Positions 7,856 through 15,663 of a stretch of DNA of 28,354 bases are shown here, one piece after another; the stretch's first letter is position 1; the number at the start of each line of letters is the position of its first letter. Position numbers and translations under genes: made by a program. Origin of the DNA: Desulfovibrionaceae bacterium (GTDB taxonomy: Bacteria > Desulfobacterota > Desulfovibrionia > Desulfovibrionales > Desulfovibrionaceae); NCBI GenBank assembly GCA_009783115.1, contig WRHT01000002.1:1-28354 (forward strand), read 5' to 3'. The notes beneath the pieces are model-generated. The model did no database searches. It saw only the letters and a program-made list of their open reading frames with translations, and was not told where the DNA came from.

Positions 7856-10429
7856 ATGTATAAAATAATTTTCCTCGCCCTGGCCCTACTTTACACCTAT
7901 CCGGCCTGGGGCGCGGCCCCGGTAGCGAACCAACCTGAAATTCCCCTGCTCTCTCCCCCAGCCCTGCCGGAAAAGAACGCCTGGCCCATGTCCGGCCTGA
8001 CGGAAAACCCCGCCTGGCACAAAACGGAAATAATGCGGCTGTATGAAACCCAGCCCGACGACAACGAACTGGAACGGATGTATCTCATCTGTTTGCGCGA
8101 GGCTTGCAACGGTAACCCGCTGGCCATGATCCTCCTGGCCCACGCTTATGCGCGAAACCTGCACCCGAACGATCCTTTGGCCGACTTCTACCCACCCATG
8201 CACCACGCGGGTTACTGGCTGAGTTGGTCCGAACGCCTGACCAACCGGGCCTGGGTGGCCAGACGCCTGGGAGATCTGGCCCAGGACCACGATAAAAAAA
8301 TCGCCCATTACACCGAGAGTGCCGCCTTGGGAGATACGGAAGCCATGTACCGCCTGGCACTATTGACCGACAGAGTGGACGCGCTTATGCGGGCCGCCCT
8401 GGCCGGACATCCCCGGGCCGCCTTTCTGATTGCCGCGACCCTGAAAAACGGCGGCCCGGATTCTCCGCCTCAATCCCGCCTGGCCGTAAATTATTGCTGG
8501 TTAGCCGCTCTGGGCGGCGACAGCCAAGCCCTGCAAACTTGCAGCGAATATTTCTCAAACGGAACCCAGAACTTTCCCAAAGACCACCGGCGAGCCTACA
8601 TGTTTGCAATCCTGGCCGTGGACGCCGCCGGAAAGGACGAATCCCGCGCCCGATCTGCCTCCCTGCACCTTAAAGAACTAATCCGGAGCACACGATTTAG
8701 CGGAGAAACAATCTGGGAAATCCGCCAGGAAACGGAAATTTTCAAGGCCATCGCCCTGGAGGAAAGGCATTCCCGTCTACTCCGCGAAGAACAGGCGCGG
8801 GATATAGTCCTACAGGAGTTAAAACTGGAACTTAAAAGCGTGCACGAAATCCTGGGTGATACTCCCGGTGAATTCAACGAAGAACGTTTACGCATGGCCG
8901 GACAGGGACAACATGAAGAAAGCTCTGTCGCGGATATGGATGAACAGACGCAAGAAGCTGGCGGTCAGGACCTCGGCCGTTCCCTTGCCTGGGCAGGGCT
9001 GGCCGGATTCGCGGTCTTGATCCTGGCCGGACTTTTGCCACAATCCAGCCTGGTTGAAAACTTGGCGCGTTTTTGGGGCGGACCGGCCCTGCTCCTTTAT
9101 GCCTTTCTGGCCTTGGGGCTGATCTGGCCGGACACGGCCCAAGCCGGCCAGCCATTACGCCAGGCGGAGGAAACGGCCAAACGTGAAAACGCGCTAATCC
9201 AAGCTATAAAAAATATCTACATGCCTCCCAAACCCGGATTTATTCCGCCGAACAACGAAATTCCCCTTACGCATGGCTGGGAGGACCCGGACTGGGATAC
9301 CCCCCTTGTCCAAAGCATTTATAAAAATCCGTATAGCTACGGCAATAACCTGGACAACTATCTGCCCTGCCTGCTTGAGGCCCTGCAAGGAAATCCCAAG
9401 GCCATGCTGGCCCTTTCCATGTTCTATTATCTCTGGGGTTATGTAATCATGGACATGTATCCTGATTTTCCGCCTCAAATACACAGCAGCGAATACTGGC
9501 ATGACTGGGCGGAAAAATTGACCAATCCGGGGTGGGTCAGGCTCGGACTGGGACATCTGCACCGGCGTTGGCCGTCCAGCGCCGAAGATTATTACCGGCA
9601 AGCCGCTGAGTTGGGCAACGCCGAAGGTATGTTCCACTATTACCAACTGCATGGGGAACGCAAGAGTTATCTCTATCTCAGCGCCAGCCTTGGTTATGCC
9701 CGTGCGGCCTTTACCCTGGGCGAAGAACTGGAGCTGCAAGGCGGCATTGAAAATATGCTCCTGGCCCGGCGTTTCACCTGGCTTTCGGCCCTGAACGGCG
9801 ATGAATGGGGGCTGCTGCGCGCCTCCATTGCCTTTTATAACAACGAATTCGGACACGAATTCAACAACTGCGAAATGGGCTACCTCTATGCCCTGCTTTC
9901 CCAACGCTACAAGCAGAGCCACGGCTATCCGGAACCTCCAACGGACAAGGTCTGCCTGTTCAACCGGGCCCAGACCAATATCCTGGAAAGCCGCGCCGAT
10001 CTATGGCAGGTCTGGCAGGAACAGCGCAGGCTGCCGCAAATACTACGCGGCCGCAACCAACGACTCCGCCTGTTGGAAGAATTACAGGAGCATCTGGCCC
10101 CGCTGACGCAAATTCTTCAGGAGCGCCTATCTGAAGAAGACCGGGATGAAAAAAACGGACTCCCTGAAGATCCTTCCTACAGCAACTGGGGAACCTGGGT
10201 CGCCAGACTCCGCCTCCCCTGGCATCTGGGTTTTTACCATGAAAATACCATGATGGAGAACCCCTTTCCCAGCTACCAAGACCTGCGCCGGAATCCTCCC
10301 CAATATATCAAGCAGCGTTTTATGGAACTGAACGCCCAACAAACACGCACGCTATATACACTCATTGGCGCCATTCTGAGCGGCTCCCTGCTGCTCCATC
10401 TCTACCTGAGCCTCAGCAGGAAAAAATAG
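7856..10429 (+). CDS. Sel1/TPR-like repeat envelope protein, internally duplicated
   Basis: An 857-residue protein with a clear signal peptide (residues 1-19, ending AWGA). It has two related helical-repeat modules, about 71-255 and 500-685. Both carry the same series of elements: CLREACNGNPLAM / CLLEALQGNPKAM, YWLSWSERLTNRAWV / YWHDWAEKLTNPGWV, AALGDTEAMY / AELGNAEGMF, LAALGGDSQAL / LSALNGDEWGL. These alpha-hairpins resemble Sel1-like repeats, which scaffold protein contacts. Between the modules lie a coiled-coil-like charged stretch (295-330), a membrane helix (377-394) and a second hydrophobic segment ending DTAQA-GQ (408-430), which looks like a relic signal peptide. A final helix (833-852) ends in RKK. 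Both modules are therefore probably periplasmic. There is no strong ribosome site at the ATG. Function is unknown; the next gene converges with one base between stops. Confidence 0.8.
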   Translation: MYKIIFLALALLYTYPAWGAAPVANQPEIPLLSPPALPEKNAWPMSGLTENPAWHKTEIMRLYETQPDDNELERMYLICLREACNGNPLAMILLAHAYARNLHPNDPLADFYPPMHHAGYWLSWSERLTNRAWVARRLGDLAQDHDKKIAHYTESAALGDTEAMYRLALLTDRVDALMRAALAGHPRAAFLIAATLKNGGPDSPPQSRLAVNYCWLAALGGDSQALQTCSEYFSNGTQNFPKDHRRAYMFAILAVDAAGKDESRARSASLHLKELIRSTRFSGETIWEIRQETEIFKAIALEERHSRLLREEQARDIVLQELKLELKSVHEILGDTPGEFNEERLRMAGQGQHEESSVADMDEQTQEAGGQDLGRSLAWAGLAGFAVLILAGLLPQSSLVENLARFWGGPALLLYAFLALGLIWPDTAQAGQPLRQAEETAKRENALIQAIKNIYMPPKPGFIPPNNEIPLTHGWEDPDWDTPLVQSIYKNPYSYGNNLDNYLPCLLEALQGNPKAMLALSMFYYLWGYVIMDMYPDFPPQIHSSEYWHDWAEKLTNPGWVRLGLGHLHRRWPSSAEDYYRQAAELGNAEGMFHYYQLHGERKSYLYLSASLGYARAAFTLGEELELQGGIENMLLARRFTWLSALNGDEWGLLRASIAFYNNEFGHEFNNCEMGYLYALLSQRYKQSHGYPEPPTDKVCLFNRAQTNILESRADLWQVWQEQRRLPQILRGRNQRLRLLEELQEHLAPLTQILQERLSEEDRDEKNGLPEDPSYSNWGTWVARLRLPWHLGFYHENTMMENPFPSYQDLRRNPPQYIKQRFMELNAQQTRTLYTLIGAILSGSLLLHLYLSLSRKK

Positions 10430-10430
10430 C

Positions 10431-10928
10431 TCAACGATCCTGCGGTTCTTTCTTCCGCAAAACACAGCCCAGGCTTTCCAATTCGCGCAAAGCCGCCCGG
10501 CAAAGGGTCGGCAGGGCGGCCGTAGCCGTGGGAGTCAGTTCCTGATTCAGGTCGTCCATATTTTCCGGCTCCATGCCCAGAACCACGGTTACTGGACGCC
10601 GACCGCCGGAAAGCTCACACAGGATCAGGACGTCTTCCAGGCTCACCTGGTGCATGGAGTCGGAAAGTCCAAGGCTTGAACACAGTCCCTCGCCTTCCAG
10701 GCGGCAGACAGTGCCGGGCTTTTGCCCGGCACGCACCGCATCCAGCACGATCAACACGTCGCAGGCCTCAATATACCCCATCAGGCCGATGCCCAGGGTG
10801 CCGCCGTCCAACAGACGGACGCCCGGCGGGAAAAGGTATTCTTCTTCCAGCTTGCGCACGGCATGCACCCCCACCCCCTCATCGCCAAGAAGCAGGTTGC
10901 CTACTCCCAAAACCAAAATTTCCGACAT
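10431..10928 (-). CDS. Hydrogenase maturation protease (HybD/HynD family)
   Basis: Cytoplasmic endopeptidase predicted to cut the C-terminal tail from a [NiFe]-hydrogenase large subunit after nickel insertion. It is 165 residues, the usual size. The N-terminal motif is LGVGNLLLGDEGVG with E17. D63 lies in VLDAVRAG and H93 in DSMHQVSL. These three match the nickel-contacting Glu, Asp and His of E. coli HybD. GGGG-AG-type Shine-Dalgarno sequence (GGGGAG) lies six bases before the ATG at 10928. No hydrogenase structural gene or hyp gene is nearby within the window, so the gene is separated from its expected partners here. Family assignment is strong. Which hydrogenase it serves is not visible. 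Confidence 0.92.
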   Translation of the reverse strand: MSEILVLGVGNLLLGDEGVGVHAVRKLEEEYLFPPGVRLLDGGTLGIGLMGYIEACDVLIVLDAVRAGQKPGTVCRLEGEGLCSSLGLSDSMHQVSLEDVLILCELSGGRRPVTVVLGMEPENMDDLNQELTPTATAALPTLCRAALRELESLGCVLRKKEPQDR

Positions 10929-10964
10929 CTTTTACTCCCCGAAGATCAATTTTCCGCCCGCCTC

Positions 10965-10992
10965 TTAACATCGTCGCGTTAATTATTATATA
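10965..10992 (+). promoter_or_regulatory. Possible promoter for grpE
   Basis: TTAACA (10965-10970) and TATATA (10987-10992) are spaced by 16 bases in the AT-rich divergent gap between the hydrogenase protease gene and grpE. I see no clear CIRCE inverted repeat or other heat-shock operator here. Confidence 0.35.
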
Positions 10993-11037
10993 GAAAACAA
11001 TTCCAAGATCAAATCGCTCAGTCCAAGGGTGAACTAC

Positions 11038-11643
11038 ATGACCAAAAAAAATCCCTACGAAACGGCACAAGAGGCGCATAGTCAGGCGGAATGGCCCAAC
11101 TCCCCGGAAACCGAATATGAATACATCCCGCCCCTAGCGGAACCAGGCACCGCCTTCCTGAAAGATCCCCTGCCTGAATGCCCGCGCTGTAAAGCCACGG
11201 AAGAAGAGGCGGCCAAGGCCATAGCCGAGGCAACTGATATTCGCCTGCGCGCCTTGGCGGACCTGGATAACGCGCGCAAACGCCTTTTACGCGAAAAAGA
11301 GGAAGCTACCCGCTACGCCGCCGCCGCCGTGCTTACGGATATACTCCCGGCCCTGGACAACCTGGATTTGGCCCTGGATCATGCCAAAGGCAGCGACGCC
11401 TGCAAGGATTTTCTAGTAGGCGTGGAAATGACCCGCAAGCTGCTCCTGGAGTCCGTAAAAAAACACGGACTGGAGCCGGTCGGAACCCTGGGAGAACCCT
11501 TTGACCCCAACCTGCATGAAGCCATCAGCATGACCAGCCACCCGGACATCCCGGACGGAGCAATCTGCGCCCTGCTCACCCGCGGCTATAGGCTGCACGA
11601 TCGCCTGTTGCGCCCGGCCAAAGTGGTTGTATGTAAAAAATAA
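11038..11643 (+). CDS. grpE: Nucleotide exchange factor GrpE
   Basis: Cochaperone that releases ADP from DnaK. About 201 residues. A variable N terminus with a CPRC pair is followed by the long dimerising helix (EEEAAKAIAEATDIRLRALA, then LDNARKRLLREKEEA) and the C-terminal beta domain carrying the family signature around GEPFDPNLHEAISM and LLTRGYRLHDRLLRPAKVVV. An in-frame GTG at 11029 exists, but AAGGG lies eight bases before the ATG at 11038 and overlaps that GTG, so the ATG is preferred. dnaK and dnaJ are not adjacent. kdsD follows 51 bases later on the same strand. Confidence 0.95.
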   Translation: MTKKNPYETAQEAHSQAEWPNSPETEYEYIPPLAEPGTAFLKDPLPECPRCKATEEEAAKAIAEATDIRLRALADLDNARKRLLREKEEATRYAAAAVLTDILPALDNLDLALDHAKGSDACKDFLVGVEMTRKLLLESVKKHGLEPVGTLGEPFDPNLHEAISMTSHPDIPDGAICALLTRGYRLHDRLLRPAKVVVCKK

Positions 11644-11694
11644 AACTATGGTTTCTCAGGGTAAATCTTCCAAGCGAAACAGGCGGGAAAGGGC

Positions 11695-12693
11695 ATGGAG
11701 CAAAACAGAAATTGGCTGAATATGGCCAGGATGACCATTGATGTGGAAATGGAAGGCCTGAACGCGGTCAAGGAACGCCTGGGCGAATCCTTCAACCGAG
11801 CGGTGGATCTGCTGGCCATCTGCAAAGGCCGGGTGGTCATCAGCGGCCTGGGAAAATCCGGCCTAGTGGGGCGTAAACTTGCCGCCACCTTTTCTTCCAC
11901 CGGAACCCCGGCCTTTTTCATGCACCCGGTGGAAGCCCAACATGGGGACCTGGGATCCATCCGTGAAGAAGATGTCTTCATCGCCATTTCCAATTCCGGC
12001 AAAACCGATGAACTCAACGCCCTAATCCCGGCCCTGCGCTCCTTGGGCGTAAAAATCATCGCCCTCGCCGGCAAAACGGATTCCCCTCTGGCCGCCCTTG
12101 CCGATCTGGTTATCAGTACCGAGGTGCCGCGCGAGGCCTGTCCGCTCAACTTGGCCCCCACGGCCAGCACTACTGCGGTCCTGGCCGTGGGCGATGCCCT
12201 GGCCGTCTGCCTGATTGAGGCCAAAGCCTTCACAGAAAACGATTTCCGCAGGGTTCATCCGGGTGGGGCGCTGGGTAAACGTTTGCGCCAATTTTTACAT
12301 GAACTCATGCGCTGTCCCGCGCCTGCCGCCTTGCATACGGCCTCGCTGGCCGAAGCGGTAAACGCTCTGCACCAGGGAGGCTTGGGCGCCATGCTGATCC
12401 TGGATGAACAAGGAATCGCCGCCGGTATTCTCACCGATGGAGACCTGCGCCGAGCCTTGCTTAAACGTGACTTCAACCCGGAACACCCGGTAAAAAAATA
12501 TGCGACCGAAAAATTCCGGCATGCCACCCCGGAAATGAGCGCGGCTGAAGCCCTGGACAGCATGGAACAAGCGGCCATTACCGTGTTGCCCGTCCTGGAC
12601 GGAAACAACCGCCCCTTGGGCATGATCCATCTGCACGATCTTCTGGGTAAAGGCGGGATTAATTTCTCGGGCATGAGCGAAAACCAGGATTAA
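11695..12693 (+). CDS. kdsD: D-arabinose-5-phosphate isomerase, KpsF/GutQ family
   Basis: Converts ribulose-5-phosphate to arabinose-5-phosphate, the first step of Kdo synthesis for lipopolysaccharide. It is 332 residues, standard for the family. The N-terminal SIS domain holds GRVVISGLGKSGLVGRKLAA, the metal/substrate region HPVEAQHGDLGSI and the SNSGKTDEL loop. RRVHPGGALGKRL is the family signature linking to two C-terminal CBS domains (about residues 205-325). A purine/GGG-rich stretch precedes the ATG at 11695, though its spacing is short. The gene supports a Gram-negative, LPS-making host. It could be a GutQ-type paralogue, which sequence alone does not separate. It converges with pstA with only 25 bases between stops and no obvious terminator hairpin. 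Confidence 0.9.
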   Translation: MEQNRNWLNMARMTIDVEMEGLNAVKERLGESFNRAVDLLAICKGRVVISGLGKSGLVGRKLAATFSSTGTPAFFMHPVEAQHGDLGSIREEDVFIAISNSGKTDELNALIPALRSLGVKIIALAGKTDSPLAALADLVISTEVPREACPLNLAPTASTTAVLAVGDALAVCLIEAKAFTENDFRRVHPGGALGKRLRQFLHELMRCPAPAALHTASLAEAVNALHQGGLGAMLILDEQGIAAGILTDGDLRRALLKRDFNPEHPVKKYATEKFRHATPEMSAAEALDSMEQAAITVLPVLDGNNRPLGMIHLHDLLGKGGINFSGMSENQD

Positions 12694-12718
12694 CGCCCTG
12701 AAAGAGCAACGATCTGTG

Positions 12719-13594
12719 TCAGACCCGGTTATTTCCTCTTTGTAGCCGATCCCGCAACAGGATCGCCGCCAGATTCATACCCAGAGCCAGACCCAGAAGG
12801 GAAAGAGCCGCTCCGTATTGCAAGGGCATGGTTTTCTCCATGTCCACCCCGGCGGTGGAAAGCACGTAAATATGGTTGGACAAGGCCATGACCGGGCGGA
12901 AGATGGATTCCAGATTTCCGCTGGTAAAAAAAACCGTAGCCGTAAACATGATGGCGGCGGTTTCCCCGGAAGCCCTGGCCAGGCCGAGAATGGCCCCGGT
13001 AAGCATACCAGGCATGGCCGCCGGCAGGAGCACGCGCACAATGGTCTGACTCTTGGTAGCCCCCAGGGCCAGGGAAGCCTCGCGCCAAACCCCCGGGACC
13101 TGGCGCAGAGCCTCTTCCGCCGTGCCGATAATCACCGGCAGGGTCAACACCGCCAAGGTCAAAATACCGGAAAGCAAGGAAATGCCCAGGCCGCAGGTGA
13201 TCACAAAAAAGCTCATACCGAACAATCCGAAAACAATGGAAGGCACCCCAGCCAAGTTGTTCACCCCCAGGCGGATATAGCGGGCCAAGGGTGAAGCCCC
13301 GGCATATTCGTACAGATAAATGGCCGAAGCCACGCCTATGGGAAAGACCACCAGGAGCGAACCGATGGCCAAAAGCATGGTTCCCTGGATGCACGGCCAG
13401 ATGCCGCCCTCGGTCATGGAATTGCGCGGCGCCTGACTCAAAAACTCCCAAGAAAGCGCCGGCAGGCCGCGGATGAAAAGATAGACACAGACGCTGAAAA
13501 GAGCCGCGACATTGATCATGGCGGCCGAACGCAGCAACCAGGTCATCACCCTGCCGTGCCACCTGCGCCAGCGGTTAAAGCTCTCTTGGGACAT
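12719..13594 (-). CDS. pstA: Phosphate ABC transporter permease PstA
   Basis: Inner-membrane permease subunit of the high-affinity phosphate transporter PstSCAB. 291 residues with about six membrane helices. The cytoplasmic EAA loop that contacts PstB is EASLALGATKSQTIVRVLLP, preceded by AEEALRQVPGVWR. LAGVPSIVFGLFG and ARASGETAAIMFTA are typical of PstA/PstC. The start ATG at 13594 has GGAGG eight bases upstream. It is the last gene of the pstS-pstC-pstA arm, 68 bases after pstC. The usual next gene, pstB, is instead in the divergent phoBR arm. Confidence 0.95.
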   Translation of the reverse strand: MSQESFNRWRRWHGRVMTWLLRSAAMINVAALFSVCVYLFIRGLPALSWEFLSQAPRNSMTEGGIWPCIQGTMLLAIGSLLVVFPIGVASAIYLYEYAGASPLARYIRLGVNNLAGVPSIVFGLFGMSFFVITCGLGISLLSGILTLAVLTLPVIIGTAEEALRQVPGVWREASLALGATKSQTIVRVLLPAAMPGMLTGAILGLARASGETAAIMFTATVFFTSGNLESIFRPVMALSNHIYVLSTAGVDMEKTMPLQYGAALSLLGLALGMNLAAILLRDRLQRGNNRV

Positions 13595-13662
13595 CTAATT
13601 ATCCTCCCTCCTGATCCCCTTCCTGAAAATCTCGTGCCGCGAAAAAACTGGGACAATTTCAG

Positions 13663-14529
13663 TCAATTCAAGGACCGGCGGTTTTTCTCCGAAATATGCT
13701 GGGCCACGAGGTTAAAAATCAACGTGAATATGAAAAGGGTCATGCCTATGGCAAAAAGGGCGTGGTAATGCTCTCCGCCGAAAGGAGTCTCGCCCATTTC
13801 CGCGGCTATAGCCGCCGGCATGGGGCGCACCGGATCAAAAATGGACATGGGAATAAGCCCTGCCCCACCGGCCACCATCAGAACCACCATGGTTTCGCCC
13901 ATGCTGCGCGACATGCCCAGCATACAGGCCGTGCCTATGCCGGAAAAAGCCGCCGGAATAACCACCTTGGAAGTGGTTTCCCAGCGGGTGGCCCCCAGGG
14001 CCAACGAGGCTTCGCGCAAAGAAACAGGCACGGCAAAGAGGGCGTCTTCGGCCACGGAACAAATGGTCGGCACGCTCATAAAGGCCAAGGTCAACCCGGC
14101 GTTGAACAAGTTAAGGCCGGTATCCGCATCCAGGTATTCCTGAAGGAAAGGAGCAAGCACGGCCATACCGAAAAACCCCAGTACCACCGAAGGCAGGGAG
14201 GCCAGAAGCTCAATCATGGGTTTGATCAGACGGCGCAGATTGGGATGGGCGAATTCGGCGAGCCAAGCTGCAGTCATAACTCCCAAAGGTATGGCAATGG
14301 CCGAGGCCAGCGCGGTCACCGCCGCCGAACCGACGATTAGAGGCAGAATGCCTAATTCCGGTGGTGCGGACGTGGGATACCAGCCATGCCCCAGATAAAA
14401 ATCCGACAAGGAATGACCATAAAAAACCGGCAGGCCTTCCTTAAAAAGAAAGACCATAATCAGGCCCAGAAAAAGCAGGGAACACCAAGCAATTCCCGCC
14501 AGCGCCAGACGAATGATTTGTTCTTTCAT
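13663..14529 (-). CDS. pstC: Phosphate ABC transporter permease PstC
   Basis: Second permease subunit of PstSCAB, 288 residues from the chosen start. It has about six hydrophobic helices, beginning IIRLALAGIAWCSLLFLGLI. LLASLPSVVLGFFGMAVLAP and the EAA-loop EASLALGATRWETTSKVVIP are family hallmarks, and MSRSMGETMVVLMVAGGAG matches the conserved GET region. The frame is open to 14592, but those 21 extra residues are Pro/Arg-rich. The ATG at 14529 precedes a normal hydrophobic start and has AAAGGAG about eleven bases upstream, so it is taken as the start. It lies 67 bases after pstS, with a strong hairpin in the gap. Confidence 0.94.
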   Translation of the reverse strand: MKEQIIRLALAGIAWCSLLFLGLIMVFLFKEGLPVFYGHSLSDFYLGHGWYPTSAPPELGILPLIVGSAAVTALASAIAIPLGVMTAAWLAEFAHPNLRRLIKPMIELLASLPSVVLGFFGMAVLAPFLQEYLDADTGLNLFNAGLTLAFMSVPTICSVAEDALFAVPVSLREASLALGATRWETTSKVVIPAAFSGIGTACMLGMSRSMGETMVVLMVAGGAGLIPMSIFDPVRPMPAAIAAEMGETPFGGEHYHALFAIGMTLFIFTLIFNLVAQHISEKNRRSLN

Positions 14530-14557
14530 GCCTTGCCCGTCTCCTTTCGCGCCAGGA

Positions 14558-14582
14558 GCCGGCGGCGGGATGCGCCACCGGC
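14558..14582 (-). promoter_or_regulatory. Intercistronic hairpin between pstS and pstC
   Basis: In the transcript sense GCCGGTGGCG is followed by a five-base loop (CATCC) and CGCCGCCGGC. All ten positions pair, nine as Watson-Crick and one as U-G. No U-run follows, so it does not look like a standard intrinsic terminator. It may stabilise the pstS part of the mRNA or reduce expression of pstCA relative to pstS. Confidence 0.6.
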
Positions 14583-14596
14583 GATCCGGCACGACC

Positions 14597-15463
14597 TTAT
14601 TTCACAGGCAGGGGGATAAAGCCGGTTTCCCCGACAATCTTTTGTCCCTTCTGGGGATCCAGCAAGAAATCAATTACTTTTTTCACATTGCCCTCCGGAG
14701 CGCCGTTGGTGAATACATAGAGTTCACGGGCGATGGGCCAGGTGTTGGAAAGCGCGGTTTCAGTGGTTGCCTCCACTCCGTTGACGTTAATCTGCTTTAC
14801 AGTTTTCCCCAAGTAGCCGAAGCCTATATAGCCGATAGCCCGGCGGTTGCCGGCCACCGTCTGTACCACTCCGCCGTTGGAGGCCTGCATCAGGGCCGCG
14901 GGCAGCACCTTTTCACCCTTCATGACAAAGTCGCCCCAGCTCTCAAAAGTGCCGGAAGAGCTGTCTCTGGAAACGACCACGATATTCCCGTCCTGGCCAC
15001 CCACTTCTTTCCAGTCGCGGATTTTACCGGCATAGATGTCACGGAGCTGCTCCATGCTCAGATTCTTCACCGGGTTGTCGGGATGCACCACCGGCAGCAA
15101 GGCGTCCACGGCAACGGCGATACGGAAGTGATTAACGTTCCGCCCCTTGCCCGCCTCCACTTCAGAAGACTTGATATCCCGCGAAGACATGGCGATCTGA
15201 CACAGTCCCTCGTTCAAGGCCTTGATGCCGTTGCCCGAACCGCCGCCGGAAATGGCCAGGGGAATGCCGGGGTTGACGGCCATAAAGGCTTCTCCGGCCT
15301 TCTGCATGATCGGCAGCACCGTGGTGGAGCCGGTAATCAAAATGTCACTCTGGGCCGCTCCGGCCGAACCAGAAAAACCTACCGACAGTACCAAGCTCAG
15401 AAAACCGGCAAGCAATACCGCCATGAGTCCTTTTTTTACAAAGAAAACCGCTTTGTTGGACAT
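14597..15463 (-). CDS. pstS: Periplasmic phosphate-binding protein PstS
   Basis: High-affinity phosphate-binding subunit that delivers phosphate to PstCA. 288 residues with a signal peptide (basic start, hydrophobic core LMAVLLAGFLSLVLSVGF, likely cut near SAGA-AQ). Phosphate-contact loops are visible: ITGSTTVLP after the mature N terminus, MSSRDIK, and VVSRDSSSGTFESW. AISGGGSGNGIKAL is also typical. No lipobox cysteine is seen, so it is probably soluble in the periplasm. AAAAGGAG lies seven bases before the ATG at 15463, a strong ribosome site fitting abundant expression. Upstream repeats resemble PHO boxes, predicting induction by PhoB under phosphate limitation. Confidence 0.96.
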   Translation of the reverse strand: MSNKAVFFVKKGLMAVLLAGFLSLVLSVGFSGSAGAAQSDILITGSTTVLPIMQKAGEAFMAVNPGIPLAISGGGSGNGIKALNEGLCQIAMSSRDIKSSEVEAGKGRNVNHFRIAVAVDALLPVVHPDNPVKNLSMEQLRDIYAGKIRDWKEVGGQDGNIVVVSRDSSSGTFESWGDFVMKGEKVLPAALMQASNGGVVQTVAGNRRAIGYIGFGYLGKTVKQINVNGVEATTETALSNTWPIARELYVFTNGAPEGNVKKVIDFLLDPQKGQKIVGETGFIPLPVK

Positions 15464-15507
15464 AATTTCACTCCTTTTGGTTGTGCTGGCGACACTATCC
15501 TCTTTAA

Positions 15508-15525
15508 TTGTTACAAAATCGTCAC
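15508..15525 (+). promoter_or_regulatory. Candidate PHO box near pstS
   Basis: TTGTTAC, AAAA, TCGTCAC: two heptamers with an AT spacer and an 11-base period, the layout of the E. coli PHO box (CTGTCAT, four AT-rich bases, CTGTCAT). The site is about 45 bases upstream of the pstS start codon. The minus strand also reads as TCGTGAC, GATT, TTGTAAC, so orientation is uncertain. Confidence 0.5.
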
Positions 15526-15551
15526 GAAAATGTGGATTTCGAAAGACATCC

Positions 15552-15591
15552 CCGTAACAAAATTGTAACTATTTTTTCATACGCCTGACAC
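15552..15591 (+). promoter_or_regulatory. Candidate PHO box array upstream of phoB
   Basis: Four heptamers occur in register every 11 bases: CCGTAAC, TTGTAAC, TTTTCAT and CTGACAC, with spacers AAAA, TATT and ACGC. The last is one base away from CTGTCAC. The array ends about 70 bases before phoB, and a weak -10-like TACGAT (15595-15600) or TATGGC (15605-15610) follows. This suits PhoB autoregulation. The minus strand also contains TAGTTAC, AATT, TTGTTAC, so the same DNA might serve pstS. Confidence 0.55.
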
Positions 15592-15663
15592 GCTTACGAT
15601 GCAGTATGGCTCATCGGCCTCCTCCAGCGTGCGGAGCGGGAAGCGAAACAAGGACCCGGCACT

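Noticed and set aside
12729..13562. Second minus-strand frame inside pstA
   Set aside because: It is an alternative frame of pstA with no membrane or domain pattern of its own; pstA has clear motifs and a strong ribosome site.
14513..15568. 351-codon plus-strand open frame opposite pstS
   Set aside because: It lies antisense to pstS and runs through the pst-pho control region. No recognisable domain and no fitting ribosome site.
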